A stretch of DNA of 64,000 bases. Source: Pseudo-nitzschia pungens. Its lineage: Eukaryota; Bacillariophyta; Bacillariophyceae; Bacillariales; Bacillariaceae. Below the pieces are notes generated by a model. That model searched no databases, was not told where the DNA came from, and saw only the letters and a list, made by a program, of their open reading frames with translations. Below are positions 31,901 to 41,941 of this stretch, in pieces (the stretch's first letter is position 1; each line of letters opens with the position of its first letter). The position numbers and the translations under genes were made by a program. The stretch covers positions 6,359,001 to 6,423,000 of the forward strand of contig CM074758.1 of assembly GCA_037355855.1 (NCBI GenBank), given 5' to 3'.

Positions 31901-33123
31901 TTGATGGTGACACAGCTCTCAAACAGGCTCAGGGATCATGGCCATTGGTTATTTCCCAGAAGTCTTTTGATTATGTCTATGTCATCAGAAACATGATTTC
32001 TGCCCTGCCAATCTCTGTGCACTTTCAGTGGGTTCAGGGCCATCAAGCTGGATTCTTTCTTGATTGGTGGGCCCTTCACAATCACCAGGTTGATGGCATG
32101 GCCAAGGCATTTCTCTCTGTCCATAGAGCTTCTGCCCATCACTACCCCCGACTTGTGTGTGAGCCCTGGGCATTTTCCCTCAATGGCTGCAAGTGCTCAA
32201 GGTTTGATCAGAATGCTTTGCATGTTGCCATTTCTGTCCCTCCTCTTCTTAAATACTGGCAGACCCACCATGATATCCCCATTCCACAACCTGTTTTGAG
32301 TTCCATCCATTGGTGTGCCCATCAGTCTGCCTTCAAACGTCTCCCTCCTGGCATGCAAAGGTGGTTTGTCAAATTTGCTTCTGGCTGCATTGGTGTTGGC
32401 AACCAACTACTCCACTACAAGCATCAGGATCACTCCAGGTGTCCCTTGTGTGATGCAGACAACGAGAAGGTTTCTCATGTGCTCTCCTGCAAGGATCCTG
32501 GGGCTGTCACACACAGTGTGTCTGCCTTCACAGGACCCCTGCAGAAGAGGCTTGAGGTTGAGCAGACCGATCCCTCCTTAGTTGCTGCCATTGTGGATCT
32601 TCTCACCAGGGTTCGGAAGGGCCAGAACATTTATCCATCATCCGACTCCCCTGCAATTGCCTCGGCTGTCAGGGCACAGAGGACAATTGGTTGGCACAAC
32701 TGGCTCCTTGGTAGGTGGTATCAAATCCAGGCTGACTACTACTCCCACATTGGAAGCAAGCGCTCCCCCAGACGTTGGGCTACAGCTATCATCCATCAGT
32801 TCTTTCTCACCTGCTGGGATCTTTGGACTTACCGGAATGAACGACTCCATGGTCCTGGGGGCGCCCCTGCTGCTGAACAACACCAATCTCTTGATGCTTC
32901 CATTTCCTCTGAATTGGCAATTGGTGCAGCTGGTGCACTTCCCCAGTCACACTCCCTTTTACAAACCCCTTTTCAAGTCCTACAAGGTTACACCCTGACT
33001 GCCAAGAGGCAGTGGCTTGCAACCATCCACCTTGCCAGGAAGCAGTATGCAGCACCTGCACCCCCCGTGCAGCCATACCAACAAGAGGCTGCTCTCCTCC
33101 GTGCCTGGCTTACTGGACCTTAG
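28970..33123 (+). pseudogene. LINE ORF2: reverse transcriptase and RNase H, one internal stop
   Basis: About 1385 codons in one frame, broken only by TAG at 31255-31257. RT features: AMNDAKGCYDRISHPIAGL, the CGQGNGIGPTLWALV block and the catalytic FVDD in VGFAFVDDTDLF. After the stop comes an RNase H domain with its four acidic residues visible in VCDGSYD, SYRSELAGI, ALDGDTALK and HQVDGMAKAF. A C-terminal Cys-His zinc-like segment CPLCDADNEKVSHVLSC is typical of LINEs with a CCHC-like end. The expected function is target-primed reverse transcription. The first residues at 28969 come from the truncation junction, not a genuine start. Confidence 0.88.
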
Positions 33124-33430
33124 GGTTGAGTCCACTTTGCACCTTGGTTTTGTCTTCTGTTCCTGCTTCTCATCCTGTCCCATCCCTTTTGATACTGGGT
33201 CTTCTCCCACTATCTACATTCCCATCTCACTTTCTCTCAAGTCCCTATTTTGTGGGCCTTGTTTTGTTCCTTTCCCTGTCTGATGTTCAAGGTTTGTTTG
33301 AAAATTTGTCGTTCTACCACTTGGGGTCCTGACTCTCTGATGGAGGCGACATTAAAGTCTGGATATAGACTGAGTAATTTAGTATCACCTTTGGTGATTA
33401 AAGTTATTTAAATACATATATTATTATTAC
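28970..33430 (+). mobile_element. Non-LTR retrotransposon (LINE), 5'-truncated
   Basis: A single long coding region with RT then RNase H, a 300-bp 3' untranslated region with two hairpins (near 33355 and 33384) and a (TTA)n tail. The 5' edge abuts C2 gag. The flank after the tail (CATTCTTCAAAGCCCC) is not the continuation of C gag and no target duplication is visible, so one border has been rearranged. No apurinic-type endonuclease domain is seen in what remains. Confidence 0.85.
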
Positions 33431-33589
33431 CATTCTTCAAAGCCCCTAAAGCTCTATTGCTGGGATGGGATACCTCCCTCCTCTTCTCTCTAAGTTTTCT
33501 AGAGAGCTGAAGCTTTCGACGGGCTTTGGCTTCAGTATCTGCCGGATCCACCATGGTCAAGGTGTTCGGTGTTTTCTGTTCTCGTTATT

Positions 33590-33835
33590 GTGATGCGAAG
33601 AACTGTGGTGTCAAAAAATGTGATTCTTTAAAGAGTTTCTCAAACATTAGGTTTCCACTAACAAAACCGCATACTTTAAGAGGTTATAGTAATTTGTCTA
33701 TGACAGAATAATTTTTTGTCATTGGTATGGTTGCTTGGTGGTTCGCTGGTGGTTCACTAGTGGTAATTTCGGCGGGAATTCGAAAATTCTCATCTGTTGT
33801 CGGACTCGTAGTAATGAACCAATAAATTAAACTAC
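33590..33835 (-). repeat. About 250-bp dispersed repeat, copy 2
   Basis: Reverse-complement partner of 3020-3272. The flanking 150 bp on either side show no gene. Confidence 0.6.
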
Positions 33836-34011
33836 AGAAACAGAGTTTTGCAATTGGGATGCTCTGATAAAAACCAAAATACTTTTGAACTAACACCGAC
33901 ACCAGGAAGAGCGTCGTTTTGCGTCGAAAGAATTACTGTATGGAGGATAATTGCAAAATGCGCGGTAGAAACCTATCAGGCATACATTAAATTTAAACTT
34001 CGATTTCCCTT

Positions 34012-35424
34012 TCAAGTCCCACTTTTCAGTTCCTGTTCTACCCAATAACCTACTACGTTGTCACGACCGCCACTCCAGAAATGTGCTGCGTGAGCATGTA
34101 GGCATTTTACGGCGTTGGGATTACGGATACCGGCAACACCACACCCATCGCCAAAGGGTGTAGTCGGTGTCATGGTCTGGTTGGTGCTATTGGAATCGCT
34201 GTTGCAATTATGACTCGACGGTTGAGGACTGTCATACCACCGACGGCTCTTCACATACTCCATATCTCGTTCTGAGAGTAGTTCGCGCCGTTCGCGGCCG
34301 TAAGAATTGTGAGCACGTTTCATCGATGCCAGATAGTTACGGAAGACGACTCCGTCATCGGTCTTTTCAATACCACTCGTTCCATCTTCACCGACAAGAC
34401 GTTGCTCAAACCGAACATTCAGCTTGTCCAGTTCTAACCTCGATATTAAAGCCTTTATGAATGGGTGAGTGACCCAATAGATCGTGGGGAAAGGTTCCAA
34501 CAAGGGATAAGCCGAAGGTGAAGAATGACCTGACTGATCCTCACTGACCGTCGTCAAATAACCACTCCCAGTGACGTTTCCACCTATACCAAAGGATTCT
34601 GAGTCTGCACGAGTTTCACCTTCGTCACGCCGACGCTTCCTTCGCCGTTTTGTACTATTGGTTTCGTCGCGCAACACAAGTGGATAAAGCTTTACAACCA
34701 ACGGTTCCTTCATCATCGTTTCGATCAAAGCAGTCGTCATAGTCCCTGTCACTGTCTCAATAGTTTTCTTGTCGTGGATCGGATCATTATTAGCTTCTCT
34801 CACAGAATCATTGCCTTCATATTTGTTTACGTTGCTTTCGACCTTATTGTCATTGAGAGTAGATTCAACCGGTATCATGGATGTTGTTGCGCTTGTTTTC
34901 GCTGTCATTCTAGTCACGACAACCGCGGCTGCAAATAGTTGCTGCAGGTCCTTTGCTGAAAATACATCCTCGACACGGGCCACTACTTGCAGCGCATTAC
35001 CAGGAAGGTATCCAAGCTGACGTATTAAATCTCGCTTATCCCTATCGGACAATAACACACGTTCCTGTACACCACTAAGTACGTAGCTTCGATCTGTTGG
35101 AAGGACTCTATTGTTGATCGATTTATCTTTTCCATCGGTTTTTCCTTCTTTGTTGCAATTGGCTGTTGTTGCATTTGATGTTCCAGATGCAACAATAGAC
35201 TTTTCATTTGTACGTGTGAATGCTTCAGAAGCTGCTGCAACAAAAGCGGACGCGGCAGCTTCGATTTCAAGGTACTTTTTCCGGCGTTTTCTTGCCTGAC
35301 GGCCAAGATTCCGGCGTTGGCCTTTTCTTGGCACATGATGTGTCGCCAAATTCGAAAGTCTTTCTCCTGTGTTGTTTCCTACCATCGATGGAGGATAGGA
35401 TTCCTCAATCTTCGGCCCCACCAT
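34012..35424 (-). CDS. DUF501-family protein
   Basis: 470 residues in a single exon, starting MVGPKIEESYPPSMVG. The C-terminal third carries the signatures of DUF501, a family best known from actinobacteria and other bacteria: FPTIYWVTHPFIKALISRLE, then GCGVAGIRNPNAVKCLHAHAAHFW and GRDNVVGYWV. The first family block is also present (DLIRQLGYLPGNALQVVARV). It is separated from the rest by a long insertion with a basic KRRRKRRR stretch, so the protein is about three times the bacterial length. The conserved CLHAHAAH is a plausible metal or active site, but the function of the family is not established. No plastid presequence is evident; the N-terminus has a basic RQARKRRKK run. Flanked by repeats on both sides. 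Confidence 0.82.
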   Translation of the reverse strand: MVGPKIEESYPPSMVGNNTGERLSNLATHHVPRKGQRRNLGRQARKRRKKYLEIEAAASAFVAAASEAFTRTNEKSIVASGTSNATTANCNKEGKTDGKDKSINNRVLPTDRSYVLSGVQERVLLSDRDKRDLIRQLGYLPGNALQVVARVEDVFSAKDLQQLFAAAVVVTRMTAKTSATTSMIPVESTLNDNKVESNVNKYEGNDSVREANNDPIHDKKTIETVTGTMTTALIETMMKEPLVVKLYPLVLRDETNSTKRRRKRRRDEGETRADSESFGIGGNVTGSGYLTTVSEDQSGHSSPSAYPLLEPFPTIYWVTHPFIKALISRLELDKLNVRFEQRLVGEDGTSGIEKTDDGVVFRNYLASMKRAHNSYGRERRELLSERDMEYVKSRRWYDSPQPSSHNCNSDSNSTNQTMTPTTPFGDGCGVAGIRNPNAVKCLHAHAAHFWSGGRDNVVGYWVEQELKSGT

Positions 35425-36093
35425 TGTATGTCACTGTTCGAAAGTGCTGGGAGAGGGCTGGTCTCCGTTCTTTGTGAGTAGCAATGTATCCGTTCGTACA
35501 GGAATATGTAAGATTACCTGTTTCCGTAATCTTAGGAGTTCTTGTGAGACTACAGACTACGGAAGCAAATACCAGTAATTTTTGTACCTGTAAACCTTAC
35601 TACTTCGTCGAAGTAAATACGCGGTACGGTATCGTAGGTAAGGTTACCGAGTAAGTTAGGGTAAGATCTTACTTCGTAACATTGCAACTGTTGAACGGAA
35701 CTACTACAAAATTCCCATCAGCTGTCCCTCGGTTTCAGTAGAAATTAGTAGTCTGAGACGTAGAACCGGGGGACAGCTGATAGGAATTTTGTAGTAACGA
35801 CTAAGGTTACGACTAAAGCTTACGCACTAAACGTACTCCTAACGGTAAGCCTTACTTTGCAGCAATAAAAGAAGTTCCGATAAGTTTCGTACGCAATGAA
35901 TGAATGAATGAATGGTTGGAAAAAGATAATTACCGTACTACGGTATTGTAACTCGTACGGTAGAAGTAAATAATTTTAAAGAAGCAATTACTGAAAGGCT
36001 TACTTCGTACAAAGTACATGTACGACGTACGTACGAAGCACGAAGTAATACTCAAAATGATGCTTGTACAGCGTAATAATCTTACTTCGTAAT
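35425..36093. other. Intergenic, AT-rich with TACTTCGTA motifs
   Basis: No gene. Contains the 95-bp MITE copy 2, a GAATGAAT microsatellite near 35896 and many short TTACTTCGTA/GTACGAAGTAA motifs that recur at 40670-40750 and 41380-41700. The DUF501 promoter would lie at its left edge. Confidence 0.5.
35702..35796. repeat. 95-bp palindromic MITE, copy 2
   Basis: Same length and arms as 2295-2389: TACTACAAAATTCC, CAGCTGTCCC, central AGTAGAAATTAGTA, GGGACAGCTG, TTTTGTAGTA. Roughly 80% identical by eye. Confidence 0.75.
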
Positions 36094-36102
36094 AAATTCA
36101 CC

Positions 36103-37525
36103 GGAGGCTGGAACGCAGATACGACAAACGAAGTCGAAGGGAACGCAGATAGGGTATTTCGAGTCGAAATTCTTTGCTTGGTACGCTAATAGGGTAAAAA
36201 ACCAAAATGGGGATAAATTCGGTACGCAGATCTGGTAATGAAAACAGATGATATTTTCGTCTCTATTCACATATTCAGTAACTAATTATTTTAATGATGC
36301 TCAACAGTATTTAACAGTACTAGGGCAATATTGCGTGCAAAATAACTTGCATGCGTGCAAAATAAGATGCACGATAACATACACGATAACATACACGATA
36401 ACATACACAATAACATACACAATAACATACACAATAACATACACAATAACATACACGGTATCATGCACGATAACAAAAAATACACCTTAAGTAACCATTT
36501 CGGATTATCAACGGTACGGTAAATATCAATCACCGTATTAAATTTTCAATACACATTATTAAAAATTTAACACGTAGATTCAAAAATCTTCTTTACTGGG
36601 CCGACTGGTTCCCGTAGATTTTTGAATCTACGTCTTAAATAATTAAACTATTCTCCGTGTTAAATTGAATTTCCGTCTTAAATGTTCTAAAGTGAAATCG
36701 TTACTTCAATTTAACACGGTCGACCAGGTTAATAGTTAAAAATTGAACACGTAGATTCAAAAATCTTCTGTACTGACCCGACTGGGTACAAACGGGCAGT
36801 CCACCTGGTACAACCCGGTTGCAGTGCCTGTTTGTACCCATTTGTGCGGGGCAAGGTTAGTACTGGGTTGACCGGGTTACCGGAGCCGGGTACAGAAGAT
36901 TTTTGAATCTACGTGTTAAATTTTGAACTATTAGTAACCCGGTCAACCGTGTTAAATTGAATCTCCATCTTAAATGTTCTAATGTGTATTGAAAATTTAA
37001 TACAGTGATTGATATTTACTGGTAACCAGTTGGAAACGGTTACTTAAGTAAACATTTTAATTATCGTCTTGACAGTTGGAAATTGTTACTTAAGGTACTA
37101 TTATTATTATTATTTGTTACTGTGCATGATACCGTGCATGATGTTATCGTGTATGTTATCGTGTATGTTATCGTGTATGTTATCGTGTATGTTATCGTGT
37201 ATGTTATTGCGTATGTTATTGTGTATGTTATTGTGTATGTTATCGTGTATGTTATCGTGTATGTTATCGTGTATGTTATCTGCGCATATATTATATTATC
37301 ATGCATGTTATCGTGCATGTTATCTTACCATGCGTGTTTTAATATTGCCCTATTATCGGGCATATAGTGGGAAGTATCATCTGTTTTCATTACCAGATCT
37401 GTGTACCGAATTTATCCCCATTTTGGTTTTTTACCCTATTAGCGTACCAAGCAAAAAATTTCGACTCAAAATACCCTATCTGCGTTCCCTTCGACTTCGT
37501 TTGTCGTATTTGCGTTCCGAGCACC
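36103..37525. mobile_element. 1.42-kb foldback transposon with 9-bp duplication
   Basis: AAATTCACC occurs immediately before (36094-36102) and after (37526-37534). The arms are inverted for several hundred bp. The outer arm runs from GGAACGCAGATACGACAAAC through CAAAATGGGGATAAATTC to GAAAACAGATGAT (36110-36252) and matches 37375-37518. A 12-bp tandem array follows on each side, then a third inverted block (TAAATATCAATCAC near 36520, GTGATTGATATTTA near 37005). In the centre a 185-bp hairpin unit lies at 36741-36927. No transposase frame. A 9-bp duplication with long arms suggests a Mutator-like element; this is inference. Confidence 0.85.
36369..37300. repeat. Inverted pair of 12-bp tandem arrays
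   Basis: The left arm carries about eight units of the ACGATAACATAC type (36369-36470). The right arm carries about twelve units of the GTTATCGTGTAT type (37139-37290). The arms are mutually inverted but of unequal length, so the arrays expanded or contracted after the hairpin formed. Frames of alternating Ile-Thr-Tyr residues across them are repeat artefacts. Confidence 0.8.
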
Positions 37526-37879
37526 AAATTCACCATGTATGTTGTAATGAGCCATTCCCGGAATTACATATCGGAGTATTACATATTATCATTCCCGGAA
37601 TAATAGAACACATATAAAAATTGCGCACCCAACGGAAGAACTACATATGTCTTAACGCACGAGGCCTATTTTGGAATTTGGAATCTTGTCCAAAGAAACC
37701 AAAATTGTCTATTAACCGCCAACCCGAACCTCTACCGGTCTCATTTTTGCGCGCCAGCAATCTTGTGTTCTTTGAAATTTTGTCGATGTTTGCAAATTTG
37801 CTATCCTCAACAACAGGGGGGAGTTTGCTCTCCAATAGAAATTTTTTATTTTCTTTTTTCGATCGAAAACAACAACAAC

Positions 37880-39055
37880 ATGTCCCTTGAAGTGCTGTAC
37901 TACTACTACTACGACAAGCATATAGCTGTGGATTACAATCGACCAAGGCTGTCGGATGAAGATAAAAGAAACAGGGATCGAAGAACCCCTCGAATTGCAA
38001 TTAGAAGATATATTTGTTCCCCTTTCACCTTCATGTTCCGATCTGGGGATGAGCAAGCTCTTCTAAACTGCTGTGGAGTGAACCACCAGGTATTCAGAGA
38101 GCTGTTGTCTATGTTTGAGCCCTTCTACAACATGTATACATACGACGACAGAACCGGAGAAACGCGAAAGTATAGAGACAACAAGGGAGGAAGGAAGCGA
38201 GAGATCGATGCCACTGGATGTCTTGGACTAGTCTTGTTCTGGTTCCGCACTCGCGGATCTGTTGCAAGGGGATTGGCTATGGCGTTCGGGCTAACTGCAA
38301 CTCCAATGTACAAATGGCTTAAGTTCAGTCAGAAGATCCTTCTTTGCGCCTTGCAAACTAATCCTGTTGCTCTTGTAAAATTGCCATCTGAAGAAAAAAC
38401 TGAGGAGTATATCGATGCTCTTGCTGCGAAGTACCCTGTCTTGGGTACCCACAGAGTTTGGGCTGCTTGTGATGGGATTAAACTCCCAATCCAGAAATCT
38501 GGAAACTGGACAAAGCAGAACAAGTTCTACAATGGATGGACTAATGGAACGTATGTCAACTGTGTCTTTGTTTTTTGTCCGGATGGTAGGATCGGGGCTT
38601 GTACGTTGAATGCTCCAGGGTGTTGGCATGACAGCACCCAGGCAGACTATGGGATGTATGATAAGATGGAGGAGATGTACGATTTGTATGGAGCAAAGGT
38701 GGTTGTCGACTCTGCGTTTAACTTATCTTCTAAAGAGTTCTTGATCAAAAGCAGCCAGTCCGATCCGGACACTGCAGAAGCGATTGTACTCAACAACGCC
38801 GCAACTAGCTGTCGACAGCTCTCTGAGTGGGGTATGAGACAGATCCAAGGTGGCTTTCCCCAACTTAAGGACAACATGCTTCTAGAGGAGAGTGGAGAGA
38901 GGAAAGTTATTCTCAATCTCATGGTTCTTCTATACAATTTCCAAACCAACAAAGTGCAAATCAATACCATCTTGAACACGTTCATGAGTGAGACGAAAGG
39001 GTTCTTCTCTTACGGTCTCGTTCTGACTGCTACAGCCGATGGCTTGTTCGCTTAA
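37880..39055 (+). CDS. Harbinger transposase (DDE_Tnp_4 nuclease)
   Basis: 391 residues from the ATG at 37880 (MSLEVLYYYYYDKHIA), preferred over upstream non-ATG codons in the same frame. Domain order fits HARBI1-type nucleases: a variable N-terminus, a helical region (FRELLSMFEPFYNMY, CLGLVLFWFRTRGSVARGLA), then the catalytic core. Candidate acidic residues are in AACDGIKLPI, APGCWHDST, KVVVDSAFNL and LSEWGMRQIQGGFPQL, giving the D, D, D/E pattern with the characteristic E..GMR.IQG.F. KQNKFYNGWTNGTYVNCVF matches the family's N..KGY.. strand region. It cuts and joins the element's TIRs, usually with its Myb-like partner. The length is normal for the family. Confidence 0.87.
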   Translation: MSLEVLYYYYYDKHIAVDYNRPRLSDEDKRNRDRRTPRIAIRRYICSPFTFMFRSGDEQALLNCCGVNHQVFRELLSMFEPFYNMYTYDDRTGETRKYRDNKGGRKREIDATGCLGLVLFWFRTRGSVARGLAMAFGLTATPMYKWLKFSQKILLCALQTNPVALVKLPSEEKTEEYIDALAAKYPVLGTHRVWAACDGIKLPIQKSGNWTKQNKFYNGWTNGTYVNCVFVFCPDGRIGACTLNAPGCWHDSTQADYGMYDKMEEMYDLYGAKVVVDSAFNLSSKEFLIKSSQSDPDTAEAIVLNNAATSCRQLSEWGMRQIQGGFPQLKDNMLLEESGERKVILNLMVLLYNFQTNKVQINTILNTFMSETKGFFSYGLVLTATADGLFA

Positions 39056-39259
39056 TCGCTTAATCGTAGTATTAAATTAAAAAAATAGTCTTAAAATTTT
39101 AAAAAATTGTACCTAAAAACCCCTAACAGCAGCAACAACAAGCACACTTATCCTCCTGACAAATTAATTCTTAATCGTTCGATAGAGGTGCGAAACCGAA
39201 AAAAAAAAAATAAAGAAAAATTAAAGAAAAATTAAAGTCGACGACAAGTTACTACTATT

Positions 39260-40285
39260 TTAGAAGTCACTATCACTACTATCGCTGTCTGCAAGCTGAC
39301 GGCGCCTCTTGCTCTTCTTGCTCCTCTTCCTGGCTCCTGCTTCCATTGCGTGAACAGCACTGGTGATACAGGCTTGAAGCGCGTTCATCAACATCTTCCT
39401 ATCTTCTTTAGCTTCTTCACAAACCAGTTTCATTGCTTCCCTCTGAGCGTCTGCAGAATTCTTCATAGCAGCAAAGAATCGATCGTCGTTGCTCTCCTTC
39501 TCCTTTCTGTTGTAACTCCTTTTCTTCGGGGCCCGAACAGCAGCAACAGAAGAAGGGGCAGGGGCAACAGGAGTTTCGACAGAAGAAGCAAGTGTGGTTG
39601 CACTCGCACTCGATCCTTTGCTCCTCCTAGAAGAAGAAGAAGACGGAGGCGTGGGCGTCAACAGAGGAGGATCCTCGTCGTCAGGATCAGTGGTCTGTGT
39701 CAACTGGGAAGGTTGACCAAGTGGTGGAGCATCAGCAAAGGTTCCTGCTTCAATGTCAAAGATTTCTTCACCATCTCCAAGTTCTGCCTTCTGACCAATC
39801 AAGTACTTGATAGCCTTTGCCTCCCTTACATGCCAGGGACAAGTCGGATCGCCAGTGGGGACTTGTTTTCTGTGGCTTGATGCATACTTCCTTCGAATGG
39901 AATCCAAATCTCTTCCTGGATAATTTTCAGAGTGTTTGTCCAAAGCTTCTTGCCACTCATCTGGTCCAATAGGCAACACTTCCCTCAACACAGCAAAGAG
40001 GTTTCTGAGTTCAGCGTCCGTGTAGTTGGCCGAACCAGCTCTTCTTCCTCCAACACCGGCGGGCATGATGATTGTTATGATCGATGGTATTGGTATTTTA
40101 TGAGATCCCCCGGAAATGGAAGAAACTGAGGATGCGCTGCTGTCTGTTGTTTCCTCCATTCTCTCTCTCCGCAAAATCTGAGTCAGAGTGCTTCGAATCG
40201 ATAGTGGTAGCCTTATTTGTCGAGTAAACCTGTGGCTAGCAGTGAACATTGGCTTGTTGGATGACGCTTGTCCTTGTCCTGTCAT
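39260..40285 (-). CDS. Harbinger Myb/SANT-like accessory protein
   Basis: 341 residues on the strand opposite the transposase, tail to tail, 204 bp apart. Residues about 85-150 form a SANT/Myb-like trihelix: NYTDAELRNLFAVLREVLPI, GPDEWQEALDKHSENYPGRD, LDSIRRKYASSHRKQVPTGD. This is the DNA-binding partner that in characterised Harbingers recruits the transposase to the TIRs and carries it to the nucleus. A Ser/Thr/Pro-rich linker follows. The C-terminus is a predicted coil (MKLVCEEAKEDRKMLMNAL) ending in a basic cluster RKRSKKSKRRR, a likely nuclear signal, then an acidic serine tail. Confidence 0.83.
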   Translation of the reverse strand: MTGQGQASSNKPMFTASHRFTRQIRLPLSIRSTLTQILRRERMEETTDSSASSVSSISGGSHKIPIPSIITIIMPAGVGGRRAGSANYTDAELRNLFAVLREVLPIGPDEWQEALDKHSENYPGRDLDSIRRKYASSHRKQVPTGDPTCPWHVREAKAIKYLIGQKAELGDGEEIFDIEAGTFADAPPLGQPSQLTQTTDPDDEDPPLLTPTPPSSSSSRRSKGSSASATTLASSVETPVAPAPSSVAAVRAPKKRSYNRKEKESNDDRFFAAMKNSADAQREAMKLVCEEAKEDRKMLMNALQACITSAVHAMEAGARKRSKKSKRRRQLADSDSSDSDF

Positions 40286-40826
40286 GGTCGTGAGAGGAGT
40301 TTGTTACTACGAGTGGTTGTAAAATTAAAAAATCCTGTTAAAACACCAACAGCAGCAACAACAGGGGACAGTTTGTACTGGATCAAAGTAGTAACTGGTA
40401 CAAGTGAAAACTTGATCGACAAAAAAGATCGCCAAAAATAGCACATGTTTGATTACACGTGTAGGCATGCGTTGAGTGATTGAAATTTTGGATTTTTAAA
40501 TTCCATCTATTTTTATGCACCTTTGTAGTCGGACAGACGGCACTACAAGGTTATATGTCCATTTGAATCAGATATACGAGTCTGGTTATTCCGGGATTGT
40601 AATTTACATAATATATGAACGCCTAAAAACGTAAAATGTAATTCCGGGAATGGCTCAGTATTACAACATACTTCGTAGTAAGTTATCTTACGTAAGCCTT
40701 ACGAAGTAACCTTACTGCACAAAGTAACCTTAAGGTTTTACTTCGTCAATAAGTTGATTTTGAGTCCCTAATGGGAATGGATTGATTTCGGTCTCTGATG
40801 GTGCTCATTTTTTTGTTGGCTGCCTG

Positions 40827-41342
40827 GAACATTATGGAAAAAAAAACGTTTCTGGAAAATTCCCATTTTCATGCGCATCGGGCGACTACTCTCAAAAAAA
40901 TCTTAGGGCAATAAAAACGCCTCTTCTATATTTTTAATTATGCTGAGCGACCATAATTTAACGGTCATAAACCGAAATCTTTGTCCTCAAAAAACGATTG
41001 TCCTCAAAAAGTGTTCTCAACGATTTTGTCCTCAACAGACTGTCCTCAACCATAATGTCCTCAAAAATTATGTCCTCAACGTTTTGTCCTCAACCTCAAC
41101 GTTGAAGTCATAGAGGTTGAGGACAAAACGTTGAGGACATAATTTTTGAGGACATTATGGTTGAGGACACTTTTTGAGGACACGTTTTGAGGACAGTTTT
41201 TAGGACACTCTGCGTACTCGTACAGCCGTTAAAGTGGATATTCAACAAAAAACAGCCGTTAAAAAGTAGTACATCAATTTTATTGGGCGCAACGCGCATG
41301 AATATGGAAATTTTCTCAAAAACACTTTTTTCCATAATGTTC
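40827..41342 (-). mobile_element. GTCCTCAA foldback MITE, second full copy
   Basis: 516 bp, in opposite orientation to 21175-21718. Flanked by CTG (40824-40826 and 41343-41345), which is CAG in the element's own orientation, so both copies chose the same triplet. Same termini, same order of GTCCTCAA units. The right arm lacks two or three of the units present in the first copy, so the arms are unequal. Confidence 0.87.
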
Positions 41343-41345
41343 CTG

Positions 41346-41941
41346 CTCACTAGTTTTTCGATGGCTCTGCCGATGTAATCGTACAAGGTAAGGTTAAGGT
41401 TACCGTAACTTACCGAACGCAATGTGAGGGAAGTTACTGGTAATTACCTGAACGACGAAGAAGTACGGTATGTACCGGTACCGGTACGAAGTAAGACCTT
41501 ACGAAGTTGTAAACTACCGTAGTAAACCACATTTACTCTGCTCGTACTTTTTGTACATAACGTAAGGTCTTACCTGTAATTAATTACTTGTGCGTTCAGA
41601 ATAAAAAGAAGTTACTCGTAAGCCTTACTTTACTTCGTACCGTAATAGCGTAAGGTTAATACTCGTACATCAATCTCAAAACATTCTCCAATGAAACGTA
41701 CGAATTACATTTCAATTACGGTAAGGTTACTACGTATTCAATTACGCTATGGGTATTGATACGTAGTTTTTTCTACCCACTTGTACGTACTTGGAATCAG
41801 GGCTTGGAATAATCATCACAAATAAGTGCTCAAAATGCTGCGTACCGTACAATGAAAACCATTATTTTTCACTTCGACTGCCGACTGGTGAAGAAATCGC
41901 TTCGAACAAAACTGTAATGCTATCGATTTTGTTCCCTTAAA
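41346..41941. other. Intergenic, upstream region of the AAA ATPase gene
   Basis: No reading frame of note. Rich in GTACGAAGTAAG/TTACCGTAC-like motifs shared with 35480-36090. The promoter of the gene at 41942 would be here, but no defined element is recognised. Confidence 0.45.

Larger units (their letters stand above)
37537..40671 (+). mobile_element. PIF/Harbinger DNA transposon, apparently complete
   Basis: Terminal inverted repeats start GTATGTTGTAAT at the left (37537) and end ATTACAACATAC at the right (40671). The core GAGCCATTCCCGGAATTAC is perfect; three extra bases lie between the two parts on the right. A second inverted CCCGGAATAA motif lies just inside each end. It contains the two-gene set typical of the superfamily, convergently arranged: a transposase (plus) and a Myb/SANT-like protein (minus). 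Both frames are open. The target duplication was not resolved. It begins 2 bp after the 9-bp duplication of the neighbouring foldback element. Confidence 0.85.

Noticed and set aside
36369..37300. Regular repeats that might be taken for a CRISPR-like array
   Set aside because: The units are contiguous 12-mers without spacers, inverted between arms, in a eukaryotic transposon.
36248..37617. Open frames rich in Ile-Thr-Tyr or Cys-Met-Leu repeats
   Set aside because: These are translations of the 12-bp arrays in both arms of the foldback element.
37763..37879. Upstream extension of the Harbinger transposase
   Set aside because: The extension has no ATG and is low complexity; the ATG at 37880 follows a CAACAACAACA leader.
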